Shown piece by piece: positions 1 to 5,061 of a DNA stretch of 7,957 nucleotides; the stretch's first letter is position 1; each line of letters begins with the position of its first letter. This stretch comes from Bacteroidales bacterium (GTDB lineage: Bacteria > Bacteroidota > Bacteroidia > Bacteroidales > JAOZTL01): contig JAOZTL010000131.1 in assembly GCA_029942205.1 (NCBI GenBank), positions 1 to 7,957 of the forward strand, given 5' to 3'. Made by a program: the position numbers and the translations under genes. The notes beneath the pieces were generated by a model. The model searched no databases. It was not told the origin of the DNA and was given only the letters and a program-made list of their open reading frames with translations.

Positions 1-153
1 TAATTCTAAAAAAATACCTGTTCCGCTTGAAGGTTCTAATATTTTACTACTTTTCTCAATATCAGCTAACTCAATCATAAAGTTTGCAATCAATTCAGGC
101 GTAAAATATTGTCCGTATTTATTTTTATTTGGTTTTTGTTTTACAGAGACCAT
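1..153 (-). CDS. N6-adenine DNA methyltransferase, N-terminal fragment (gene runs off the left edge)
   Basis: Reading leftward from the ATG at 153, 51 codons stay open to the first base of the window, so only the N-terminus is visible. Residues 13-19 read YGQYFTP, and residues 38-48 read ILEPSSGTGIF. The first is the conserved start of N6-adenine DNA methyltransferases. The second is the S-adenosylmethionine-binding motif I (consensus EPsxGtGxF). The family transfers a methyl group from SAM to adenine N6 in DNA, usually as the modification part of type I or type II restriction-modification, or of related defence systems. The catalytic NPPY/DPPY motif and target-recognition part lie outside the window, so the subtype cannot be given. 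The ATG is preceded by an A/T-only stretch, as is usual in Bacteroidota, and by a TATCTTTG promoter core about 20 bp upstream. The gene is divergent from, and unlinked in transcription to, the genes on its right. The family call is firm; the system type is unknown. Confidence 0.85.
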   Translation of the reverse strand, partial: MVSVKQKPNKNKYGQYFTPELIANFMIELADIEKSSKILEPSSGTGIFLEL

Positions 154-172
154 TTTTTTATTTTAATTTTTA

Positions 173-180
173 CAAAGATA
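173..180 (-). promoter_or_regulatory. Putative Bacteroidota -7 promoter element for the methyltransferase gene
   Basis: On the minus strand this reads TATCTTTG, an exact match to the TAnnTTTG core used by the Bacteroidota primary sigma factor. It ends 19 bp before the ATG at 153, giving a short leader. No clear TTTG -33 element lies 19-21 bp upstream, so the assignment rests on the core and its position. Confidence 0.5.
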
Positions 181-287
181 CAAATTTTTCATCGTTTTCA
201 TTTTATTGTTATTTTTTTGCAGTGGAACATATCAGCTATCTTCTGGAATAAATATAAACTTAAGTTTTGTTGTTTTTCTTTAATTTT

Positions 288-317
288 AAGGTCTCGACCT
301 TCTTGATGTGGCTTACT
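288..317. repeat. Small palindrome followed by a TTGATGTnGCTTAC motif
   Basis: The 269-bp gap between the methyltransferase start and the next gene holds a palindrome, AAGGTC-TC-GACCTT (288-301), directly followed by CTTGATGTGGCTTAC (303-317). The second part resembles the sequence at the ptuB stop codon that leads into the 57-bp repeat (TTTGATGTAGCTTAC, 4830-4844). It also resembles the sequence at the kinase stop (CTTGATGTTGCTAAC, 6473-6487). It may be a decayed fragment of a dispersed repeat. The function is unknown, and the match is short enough to be chance. Confidence 0.25.
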
Positions 318-370
318 CACTTGTATAAAAACGATTTCAACAAACAAGCTCCTACCCTACCCTTACGCAT

Positions 371-401
371 AAAAAAAGACCGAACGTTATGTTCGGTCTT
401 T
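371..401 (-). terminator. Intrinsic terminator of the 239-codon gene
   Basis: An 11-bp perfect inverted repeat, AAAGACCGAAC (375-385) and GTTCGGTCTTT (391-401), encloses a 5-nt loop. Read on the minus strand, the stem runs directly into seven T residues (377-371). It lies about 20 bp past the stop codon at 423, where a terminator for the leftward gene is expected. On the plus strand the following T-tract is interrupted, so leftward action is the main role. Confidence 0.9.
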
Positions 402-422
402 CTTGTTGTTGGGATAGTGATT

Positions 423-1142
423 TTATCCCTCTGTTGTTTGAGCATCCTCGTTTATAATAGGGTCGGATGGCTCGCTTACGGGTTCGCTTACTTTTTGGGG
501 CGGACTGTCGTACAGCAGATAGTCGTTGTACTTTGCCTCATTAATCCCTCGCCACACGTCCTTGCCTACGTTGCAAATGTACTGCAATTCGTGAAACAGA
601 TTGGCGGCTATTCTGCGACGCTGCTGCGTGGCTAGATCCCGATTTTTCTTGGCACGTTCTTGATGATCGATGGATTCGGTGTAGGCCAATAATTGGTCGT
701 TGAATGCATCGATTTCGATTGCTGTAAAGCTTTGATCGATCAAGTCGGTTTGCAACAGATCAAACAAACGAGATACTCGCATGCCGATTTCGACTAAGCT
801 TATCGTTTTTTGTTGCGACAATTGCTTGGTGCGAAACTGTGCATACACATCCGATTCCTTGCCAAACACATAGCCTACTCGGGATAATATCCATCGGATG
901 GCGTTGCGTAGCTTTTCGGCTTCGGTGTTGCGCTCGGTCGTGGAAATCATTTGCTGCCCTTCCAATTCGGCATCGGTTGGGAAATTAATCAGCTGCTCGC
1001 CCAAGGCGTTTGCTTTTTCTAATAGCTCTGGCGATATGCCGTAAGCTTCTAATTTTGCCAAATCTCTGTTGGCTGAGTCTAGTTTATTCCGATTCTCGAA
1101 ATACAGACTAGAGTACGTAAAATTACCTTTTGATAATAACAT
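423..1142 (-). CDS. Hypothetical protein, 239 aa, predicted helical with a disordered acidic tail
   Basis: I do not recognise this family. The gene is well supported as real: an uninterrupted 239-codon frame, a consensus promoter upstream, an intrinsic terminator just downstream, and base composition clearly richer in GC than the flanking spacers. The protein has no signal peptide or membrane segment, so it is probably cytoplasmic. Residues 18-60 and 70-205 are rich in Leu, Glu, Lys, Arg and Gln and look mostly helical. A conspicuous stretch, RNAIRWILSRVGYVFGKE (79-96), carries most of the aromatic residues of the core. Residues 161-178 are strongly basic (several Lys/Arg, including RRR at 175-177). 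The last 25 residues, with repeated SEP and many acidic side chains, should be disordered. No cysteine pair, Walker motif or nuclease motif is visible. It is a single-gene transcript lying between a DNA methyltransferase and a Septu operon. That position hints at a defence-island gene but proves nothing. Confidence 0.8.
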   Translation of the reverse strand: MLLSKGNFTYSSLYFENRNKLDSANRDLAKLEAYGISPELLEKANALGEQLINFPTDAELEGQQMISTTERNTEAEKLRNAIRWILSRVGYVFGKESDVYAQFRTKQLSQQKTISLVEIGMRVSRLFDLLQTDLIDQSFTAIEIDAFNDQLLAYTESIDHQERAKKNRDLATQQRRRIAANLFHELQYICNVGKDVWRGINEAKYNDYLLYDSPPQKVSEPVSEPSDPIINEDAQTTEG

Positions 1143-1171
1143 AATATTTAATATTTAATTTAATTGATTAA

Positions 1172-1208
1172 TATACCTTTTGAAGGTATAATGTTTGTTT
1201 CTCAAACA
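1172..1208 (-). promoter_or_regulatory. Two adjacent hairpins in the 5' leader of the 239-codon gene
   Basis: The predicted leader (about 1208 down to 1143) starts with a 6-bp stem, TGTTTG/CAAACA (1192-1197 with 1203-1208, loop 5). Next comes an 8-bp perfect stem, TATACCTT/AAGGTATA (1172-1179 with 1183-1190, loop 3). A 29-bp A/T-only stretch then leads to the ATG. The 8-bp inverted repeat could instead be a dimeric operator just downstream of the transcription start, or an mRNA-stabilising hairpin. The sequence shows the symmetry; any regulatory role is inference. Confidence 0.5.
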
Positions 1209-1213
1209 CGATG

Positions 1214-1245
1214 CAAACATAAATAAGTTTTTAGTTACTTCCAAA
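1214..1245 (-). promoter_or_regulatory. Consensus Bacteroidota promoter (-33/-7) for the 239-codon gene
   Basis: On the minus strand TTTG (1245-1242) is followed after exactly 20 bp by TATGTTTG (1221-1214). This matches the Bacteroidota consensus TTTG-N19-21-TAnnTTTG at every defined position. Transcription should begin near 1208, giving a leader of about 65 nt. It is the best promoter match in the window. Confidence 0.8.
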
Positions 1246-1678
1246 TTTTTATGCAATTTTTTTTCGATAAAACATCGTTTTTACTCATATTTTGGTCTTA
1301 TTTTCTCGCTTTTTGACCGTGAAAATGGATTGTTTTATGTTTTATTAACAAAGATTATAGTCGTTAATAATCAGTAGTTTACGAGAGTCTATTGGAGGAA
1401 TACTTTAGCTAGGTGCTGGGTTGCAAAAAAATAAATTATTTTTTTTAACTTTTTTTCTTTTTTTATCGTAATTAAACATAATTATTGATCTATTTTATTG
1501 TTTTTTGATCCAAAATAGGCTTCAAATTACTTATTTTTTTTGTTATAAAACGCATAAAAAGCGTTTTTTTACTTCTTTATACATTTTTTTGCCTCTTTAT
1601 TTTTTATTTTTTTCATGCTTTTGGAGTATTTTTTCTTTTGTTTTTTCTTTATCAAAAAAATATACCAACAAATGCCTC
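1246..1678. other. Gene-free, extremely T-rich spacer
   Basis: No convincing gene is seen here. The plus strand is dominated by T runs, especially 1439-1470 and 1547-1660, and the short open frames translate to low-complexity Phe/Leu/Tyr strings with no plausible start context. No TAnnTTTG promoter core was found on either strand. It separates the divergent defence-type genes and may be ordinary A/T-rich intergenic DNA, or the scar of past insertions. Confidence 0.6.
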
Positions 1679-1729
1679 TGCCATGCTACTGGCATGTCCC
1701 TCGCCTACCCTATTGCTTTGGGAGGATGC
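1679..1729. other. GC-rich island with nested inverted repeats; possible structured RNA or repeat element
   Basis: About 50 bases of much higher GC stand inside T-rich DNA. One fold pairs GCAT-g-TCCC (1692-1700) with GGGA-gg-ATGC (1720-1729) around a 19-nt loop. Another pairs CATGC (1682-1686) with GCATG (1692-1696). These two exclude each other in part. No promoter, poly-T tail or known RNA family was recognised. It could be a dispersed palindromic repeat, a protein-binding site, a small RNA, or the remnant of an inserted element. Between 1730 and 1819 only A/T-rich spacer follows. Confidence 0.3.
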
Positions 1730-1819
1730 TAAAAATCATTAAAATTCAAACATTACACCTAATTAAGTATATATTAATGGAAATAAAAACAATTTTTCAA
1801 TGATTTTCAGACCAACAAA

Positions 1820-2071
1820 ATGACATCCAAGTGTTTAGGAATCGTATCTGTATGCGTGGAAGTGGTATCTTTGTGTGTGGAAATGACATCCAAGTTGTTA
1901 GAAATGACATCTGTGTACGTGGCAATGGTATCCAAATTGTTAGAAATAACATCTGTGTGCGAGGAAATGGTATCCAAATTGTTAGAAATGACATCTGTGT
2001 GCGAGGAAATGGTATCCAAATTATTAGAAATGGTATTTGTGTTTGTGGCAATGACATCCCAGTTGTTAGAA
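1820..2071. repeat. Tandem array of twelve 21-bp units, alternating two types (42-bp higher-order repeat)
   Basis: Twelve consecutive 21-mers start at 1820. Type A is close to ATGrymTCCAArTTGTTAGAA and type B close to ATGAcATCTGTGTGCGAGGAA; they alternate through most of the array. The middle units at 1925-2008 are the most alike and the edges are more diverged, the usual picture of expansion by slippage or unequal crossing-over. Because 21 is divisible by 3 and the unit lacks stops in several frames, open frames exist on both strands, so openness is not evidence of coding. The plus frame begins with an ATG exactly at the first unit and ends at 2101. It gives heptads such as MTSKLLE/MTSVCEE, which could form a coiled coil. 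A minus frame (start 2175, stop 1807) gives ISNNLDT/ISSHTDV heptads. No promoter core suits either, apart from a chance-looking TATCTTTG inside the array (1866-1873). Whether it is translated is undecided. Confidence 0.85.
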
Positions 2072-2202
2072 ATGAGGATACAGCGCATGACAGCCCAATA
2101 ATTGTGCACGGCAGAGCAATAACAGCCATGGTGTGCCTCATCAAAGTGGCTGCGGCTACAACAAAAGCTCCACACAGCGAGGTTTTGAAGCTACTCGATG
2201 GT
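2072..2202. other. GC-richer gene-free segment joining the 21-bp array to the 57-bp repeat
   Basis: The open frames through this stretch merely continue out of the repeat array and show no recognisable protein. CTCCACAC-a-GC (2168-2178) can pair with GC-GTGTGG-t-AG (2209-2219) in the adjoining 57-bp repeat, giving about 10 bp of stem with two bulges. A larger structured or mobile element that includes this segment is therefore possible. Its left limit is not evident from the sequence. Confidence 0.3.
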
Positions 2203-2259
2203 CTTACAGCGTGTGGTAGACCTTCAATCGTTCGTAGGATCTTGATGCGTTGGGCTGTT
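2203..2259 (+). repeat. 57-bp direct repeat, copy 1 (upstream of the Septu operon)
   Basis: It matches copy 2 at 4840-4896 at 53 of 57 positions without gaps. The four differences are three clustered at repeat positions 26-30 and one at 49. Similarity extends about 12 bp further left with one indel and stops abruptly on the right after GGCTGTT. Within the unit, ACAGC (2206-2210) and GCTGT (2254-2258) are inverted. Inside them AGACC (2218-2222) can pair with GG-a-TCT (2237-2242). The two copies bracket ptuA-ptuB and nothing else. No transposase or integrase is nearby. The nature of the repeat is unknown. Confidence 0.85.
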
Positions 2260-2314
2260 CACAGCTTCCTATCTTTTTTTTATCCTTTTATTTCTTTCTC
2301 TTATCAATAGTTTG

Positions 2315-2322
2315 TACCTTTG
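2315..2322 (+). promoter_or_regulatory. Putative Bacteroidota -7 promoter element for ptuA-ptuB
   Basis: TACCTTTG matches TAnnTTTG exactly and ends 20 bp before the ptuA ATG. A near-match TTTC lies 20 bp upstream (2291-2294), in place of a perfect TTTG. The leader would be only about 15 nt, ending in the A-rich AAAATAAAGAACC before the start codon. The promoter lies inside the repeat-bounded segment, so the operon carries its own expression signal. Confidence 0.6.
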
Positions 2323-2342
2323 AGTTGCAAAAATAAAGAACC

Positions 2343-4070
2343 ATGCCGAAAAAACTCATATATTACATCGACCAACTCAGCGAACTTTATCGTGCCAATA
2401 AACTGGACGACGCTAAAACGATGGTTTTGGAATTACAAAAGCGTTTTCCTACCGAACATGCCATTGATTATTTCGCCAATTTGGTGTTTAAAACAGAAAA
2501 CAAAACCTCGGAAGAGCTTTCGTACTTTGAAAAAAACAAATTCATGTTTTATACAGCGTTCTTTAATATGAGGAATGCAGGTACTACAGGGTTTAAAACA
2601 AAGAAAACGTTTCTGAACGAATTAAAAAACTCTAATCTGGTTATCGAAAATTTAGACCTTTTCACTAGTAATCTTTATTTTCAGATAGGAATTGCTTTGC
2701 TAGAGCAAGTGCGTACTAACACCTTTAGTGCCGATAAAATAAAAGTATTAAAAACAGGTGGTTTTTCGGACAAAGAATTAAGCTTAATCGTCTCCAGCCT
2801 TCACAAAATAGCCTCTAGCTGGTATTATGAAGATACCGACTTGGCTAGCTTGATTGCGGTATTGAAAAATAGTATCGAAGGAAAAAATATCATCGATAAA
2901 CTAAGTCTTCGGAATTATTTTAGCATCAAAAATATTGAACTCACTGATTTAAAAACAACGAAAGAGATTTATTTTCTTGGTGAAAATGGAGATGGAAAAA
3001 CTATCCTACTACAAGCCATCTTATTGGCACTAAAAGGAAACCAAGGAAACGAAAAAATCTTCCCTTTTGTAAAAGAAAATGACGAATTTCAAGAACGATA
3101 CGGTATCCCTGCATTGGAACTTCGGGCAGAAACGACCAACCAATTGCAGTACCATTTTAACTCGAACTATAAAAAACAACAAACAGAATTTATCAACATA
3201 TATGCTTATGGCGTAAATCGCCTACGAAAAAGTGAAAACGAACCAGACAAAAGTGGTTATGCCACGCTCTTTGATGCCGATGTATACTTAACCAGTCCCG
3301 AACAATGGCTCAAGGATATTCAATTAAACTACTACCGCTTTAAAGAGATACCTGACCTAGAAAAGGCAAAAGACTACCAAGCCCCCATCAGCCCTAATCA
3401 GGCAATACAGTTATTGGAGCAGGTCATTAACTTTGAGTCGGGTGAAAATAAACTGGAAGTTACGATGGATGGCACTACCATTCATTTTATAGAAAAAGGT
3501 ACGCCTTTAAGGTTTGAGCAATTATCTGATGGCTACAAAAGTATCTTAATTCTATTATCAGATTTATTGAGCCGCCTGTCTGCCAACCAGCCTTTCATAT
3601 CGGATGCCACAGATTATACTGGTATTGTCCTGATCGACGAATTGGGCGTATACCTGCACCCGAAATGGGAATATTCCATCACGGGCTTGTTGCGCAAATT
3701 GTTTCCCAACATTCAATGGATATTCTCTACACACAGCCCCGTTATTGTTTTTGGTGCTTCCAAGGATGCGATCTTCTATAAATTATACAAAGAAAATGGC
3801 GAAACAAAAGTGAGCGAAGCTTACAGCATGGCTGCTTTCTCAAATAAACTAATCAATGGCTTTGTCAGTTCGCCACTGTTTAATCTGCCATCATCCAAAC
3901 CATCTGCCTACCAAAAATCGGAGCATGATTTTGAAACAGGGAACTACATCTACGACATTATTCATAAGGAAGTAAAAAAACGCCTCAACCAAAAACCGCT
4001 ACAAAATAACGAAATAAAGAATATGGTAACTGATTTGCTCGACCAATTTGAAAAAGATGGTACTCTATGA
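2343..4070 (+). CDS. ptuA: Septu defence ATPase PtuA with N-terminal helical extension
   Basis: This is an ABC/SMC-like P-loop ATPase of 575 aa. Visible motifs are Walker A GENGDGKT (213-220), a YGxxR element (289-293), signature LSDGYKS (394-400), Walker B GIVLIDE ending in D432-E433, and a switch histidine in FSTHSP (461-466). The fold starts near residue 186 (LSLRNYFSIKNIEL). The 185 residues before it are mostly helical and begin with a TPR-like pair, YIDQLSELYRANKLDDAKTM. Such a long helical module is more than the P-loop family needs and may serve assembly or sensing. The identification as PtuA rests mainly on the overlapping HNH partner gene. In Septu systems PtuA multimers hold PtuB and are thought to restrain or direct its nuclease in response to phage, acting in the cytoplasm. 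The ATG at 2343 is chosen because it follows an A-rich leader and a promoter core. A generic OLD/RloA-type ATPase is the less likely alternative. No retron reverse transcriptase is present. Confidence 0.85.
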   Translation: MPKKLIYYIDQLSELYRANKLDDAKTMVLELQKRFPTEHAIDYFANLVFKTENKTSEELSYFEKNKFMFYTAFFNMRNAGTTGFKTKKTFLNELKNSNLVIENLDLFTSNLYFQIGIALLEQVRTNTFSADKIKVLKTGGFSDKELSLIVSSLHKIASSWYYEDTDLASLIAVLKNSIEGKNIIDKLSLRNYFSIKNIELTDLKTTKEIYFLGENGDGKTILLQAILLALKGNQGNEKIFPFVKENDEFQERYGIPALELRAETTNQLQYHFNSNYKKQQTEFINIYAYGVNRLRKSENEPDKSGYATLFDADVYLTSPEQWLKDIQLNYYRFKEIPDLEKAKDYQAPISPNQAIQLLEQVINFESGENKLEVTMDGTTIHFIEKGTPLRFEQLSDGYKSILILLSDLLSRLSANQPFISDATDYTGIVLIDELGVYLHPKWEYSITGLLRKLFPNIQWIFSTHSPVIVFGASKDAIFYKLYKENGETKVSEAYSMAAFSNKLINGFVSSPLFNLPSSKPSAYQKSEHDFETGNYIYDIIHKEVKKRLNQKPLQNNEIKNMVTDLLDQFEKDGTL

Positions 4071-4834
4071 TAAAAATAGACAAACCAGATAGCGTACCTC
4101 CAAGCCTGTGTAGTGAAAAAACAAATACATACCGAGCCGAACTTATTGCGAAAAAAAAATACCCGAACAAGCATACGGTTTCGGACTTTTCCGTATCGCT
4201 AAACGCTTACAACCAACGCTACAAAGAGCGTGATGTAAAAACAAGCTTAAAGGCAATATATCACAACAAGTGCGCCTTTTGTGAGCAACGAGTGGAAGAG
4301 TGGCAAGTAGAGCATTTTCGCCCCAAAAGCATCTACTACTGGCTAGCCTACTCGTGGGACAACCTACTGTACTGCTGCTCGACGTGTAACAGAAATAAAT
4401 CAAACACATTCCCTATTGCCAAACGAGCTGCCGTATCAGATATTGACCTCAACCAGATTCACCAACTAGGCGATGCATACGATGCTTTTGAAAAAAAGGA
4501 ATTTATCAATCCAGAGAAAGAAAATGTATTTCATCTGCTCCTATTTGACAAGAAAGGCAAAATATCTTCCACCGATAAACGTATTCAAAAAACAATTACA
4601 GAATTAAAAATAGATAGAAACTGGCTCAATAATAGACGTGAAGAAGTATACTCCGAGTTTGAACAAAAAATTAATTCTCGACTATATGAATATAACAGTG
4701 GCGATACCGAAGCTAAAATAAAACTAAAAGGCTATATCGAAGATTTCATAAAAGATAGCGCTTCGGAAACGAAGGAATATTTAGCCTTTCGGAAATATAT
4801 CGTCAAGCATTGGTTAGGTCTTCAGGCTATTTGA
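4067..4834 (+). CDS. ptuB: Septu defence HNH endonuclease PtuB
   Basis: This 255-aa protein has an HNH (beta-beta-alpha metal) nuclease core: CxxC at C69/C72, the VEHFRPK motif at 81-87 with the putative catalytic H83, and STCNRNKS at 105-112 with N108. C104/C107 complete a likely structural zinc site. The spacing CAFCEQ, then VEHFRPK, then LAYSWDNLLYCCSTCNRNK, is characteristic of the PtuB/TIGR02646 family found in Septu and in Ec78-type retrons. The length fits the family. The C-terminal half (about 150-255) is helical and probably contacts PtuA. The start codon overlaps the ptuA stop in ATGA (4067-4070), indicating translational coupling and a fixed ratio of the two proteins. The product is expected to cut nucleic acid during infection; which substrate this member cuts cannot be seen from sequence. 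The final codons lie 5 bp from the second 57-bp repeat. All expected HNH residues are present, so the enzyme looks intact. Confidence 0.92.
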   Translation: MIKIDKPDSVPPSLCSEKTNTYRAELIAKKKYPNKHTVSDFSVSLNAYNQRYKERDVKTSLKAIYHNKCAFCEQRVEEWQVEHFRPKSIYYWLAYSWDNLLYCCSTCNRNKSNTFPIAKRAAVSDIDLNQIHQLGDAYDAFEKKEFINPEKENVFHLLLFDKKGKISSTDKRIQKTITELKIDRNWLNNRREEVYSEFEQKINSRLYEYNSGDTEAKIKLKGYIEDFIKDSASETKEYLAFRKYIVKHWLGLQAI

Positions 4835-4839
4835 TGTAG

Positions 4840-4896
4840 CTTACAGCGTGTGGTAGACCTTCAAACATCCGTAGGATCTTGATGCGTCGGGCTGTT
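4840..4896 (+). repeat. 57-bp direct repeat, copy 2 (downstream of the Septu operon)
   Basis: This is the partner of 2203-2259, in the same orientation and 2637 bp away, with 53/57 identity. It begins 5 bp after the ptuB stop. The weaker leftward similarity runs back through the stop into the last codons (GCTATTTGATG against GCTACTCGATG in copy 1). The same inverted pairs are present: ACAGC 4843-4847 with GCTGT 4891-4895, and AGACC 4855-4859 with GG-a-TCT 4874-4879. It could fold in the 3' end of the ptuAB message, but there is no T-tract to make it a standard terminator. The sequence to its right (4897-5001) is ordinary A/T-rich spacer. Confidence 0.85.
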
Positions 4897-5001
4897 GTAA
4901 AACAAATACAACTGGCTCATATTCGTTGTCTATTATATCAAAATTCCTTAAGAAAAATAAAAAAAACAACGCTCACGTGCCCTATTAAACAAAAAAATAT
5001 A

Positions 5002-5009
5002 TACTTTTG
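5002..5009 (+). promoter_or_regulatory. Possible Bacteroidota -7 promoter element for the histidine kinase gene
   Basis: TACTTTTG fits TAnnTTTG and lies 52 bp before the chosen ATG. No TTTG element is seen 19-21 bp upstream, so this is a plausible but partial match. It would make the kinase independent of the Septu operon. Confidence 0.4.
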
Positions 5010-5061
5010 GCTTTATTAAACCAAACAAACAGGTTTCTTGTTTTAATTGTTCATATCTCTC

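Noticed and set aside
267..635. Rightward open frame antisense to the 239-aa gene
   Set aside because: It runs through the terminator hairpin and the antisense of a better-supported gene, and has no promoter or recognisable product.
1866..1873. TATCTTTG inside the 21-bp array as a promoter core
   Set aside because: It arises from one diverged unit of the repeat, has no suitable -33 element, and no gene starts at a sensible distance downstream.
2203..2259. The 57-bp repeat as an integron attC site (59-base element)
   Set aside because: Length, position after a cassette and nested inverted pairs are suggestive. However, the core GTTRRRY/RYYYAAC pair is missing at both ends of both copies, and no integrase gene is present. 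It is kept only as a repeat of unknown type.
2254..2280. GCTG-TTCA-CAGC hairpin followed by T-rich sequence as a terminator upstream of ptuA
   Set aside because: The stem has only 4 bp and is separated from the T run by about nine bases, so it is too weak for an intrinsic terminator.
1820..2310. Overlapping open frames across the repeat array as protein-coding genes (1820-2101 +, 1831-2310 +, 1807-2175 -, 1797-2144 -)
   Set aside because: All are open mainly because the 21-bp unit lacks stops in several frames. They overlap each other on both strands and show no recognisable domain or good promoter. They are described under the repeat instead.
2260..2342. Retron ncRNA/reverse transcriptase context for PtuAB
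   Set aside because: PtuAB is the effector of Ec78-type retrons, but no reverse transcriptase frame or msr/msd-like inverted repeat precedes ptuA within the window.
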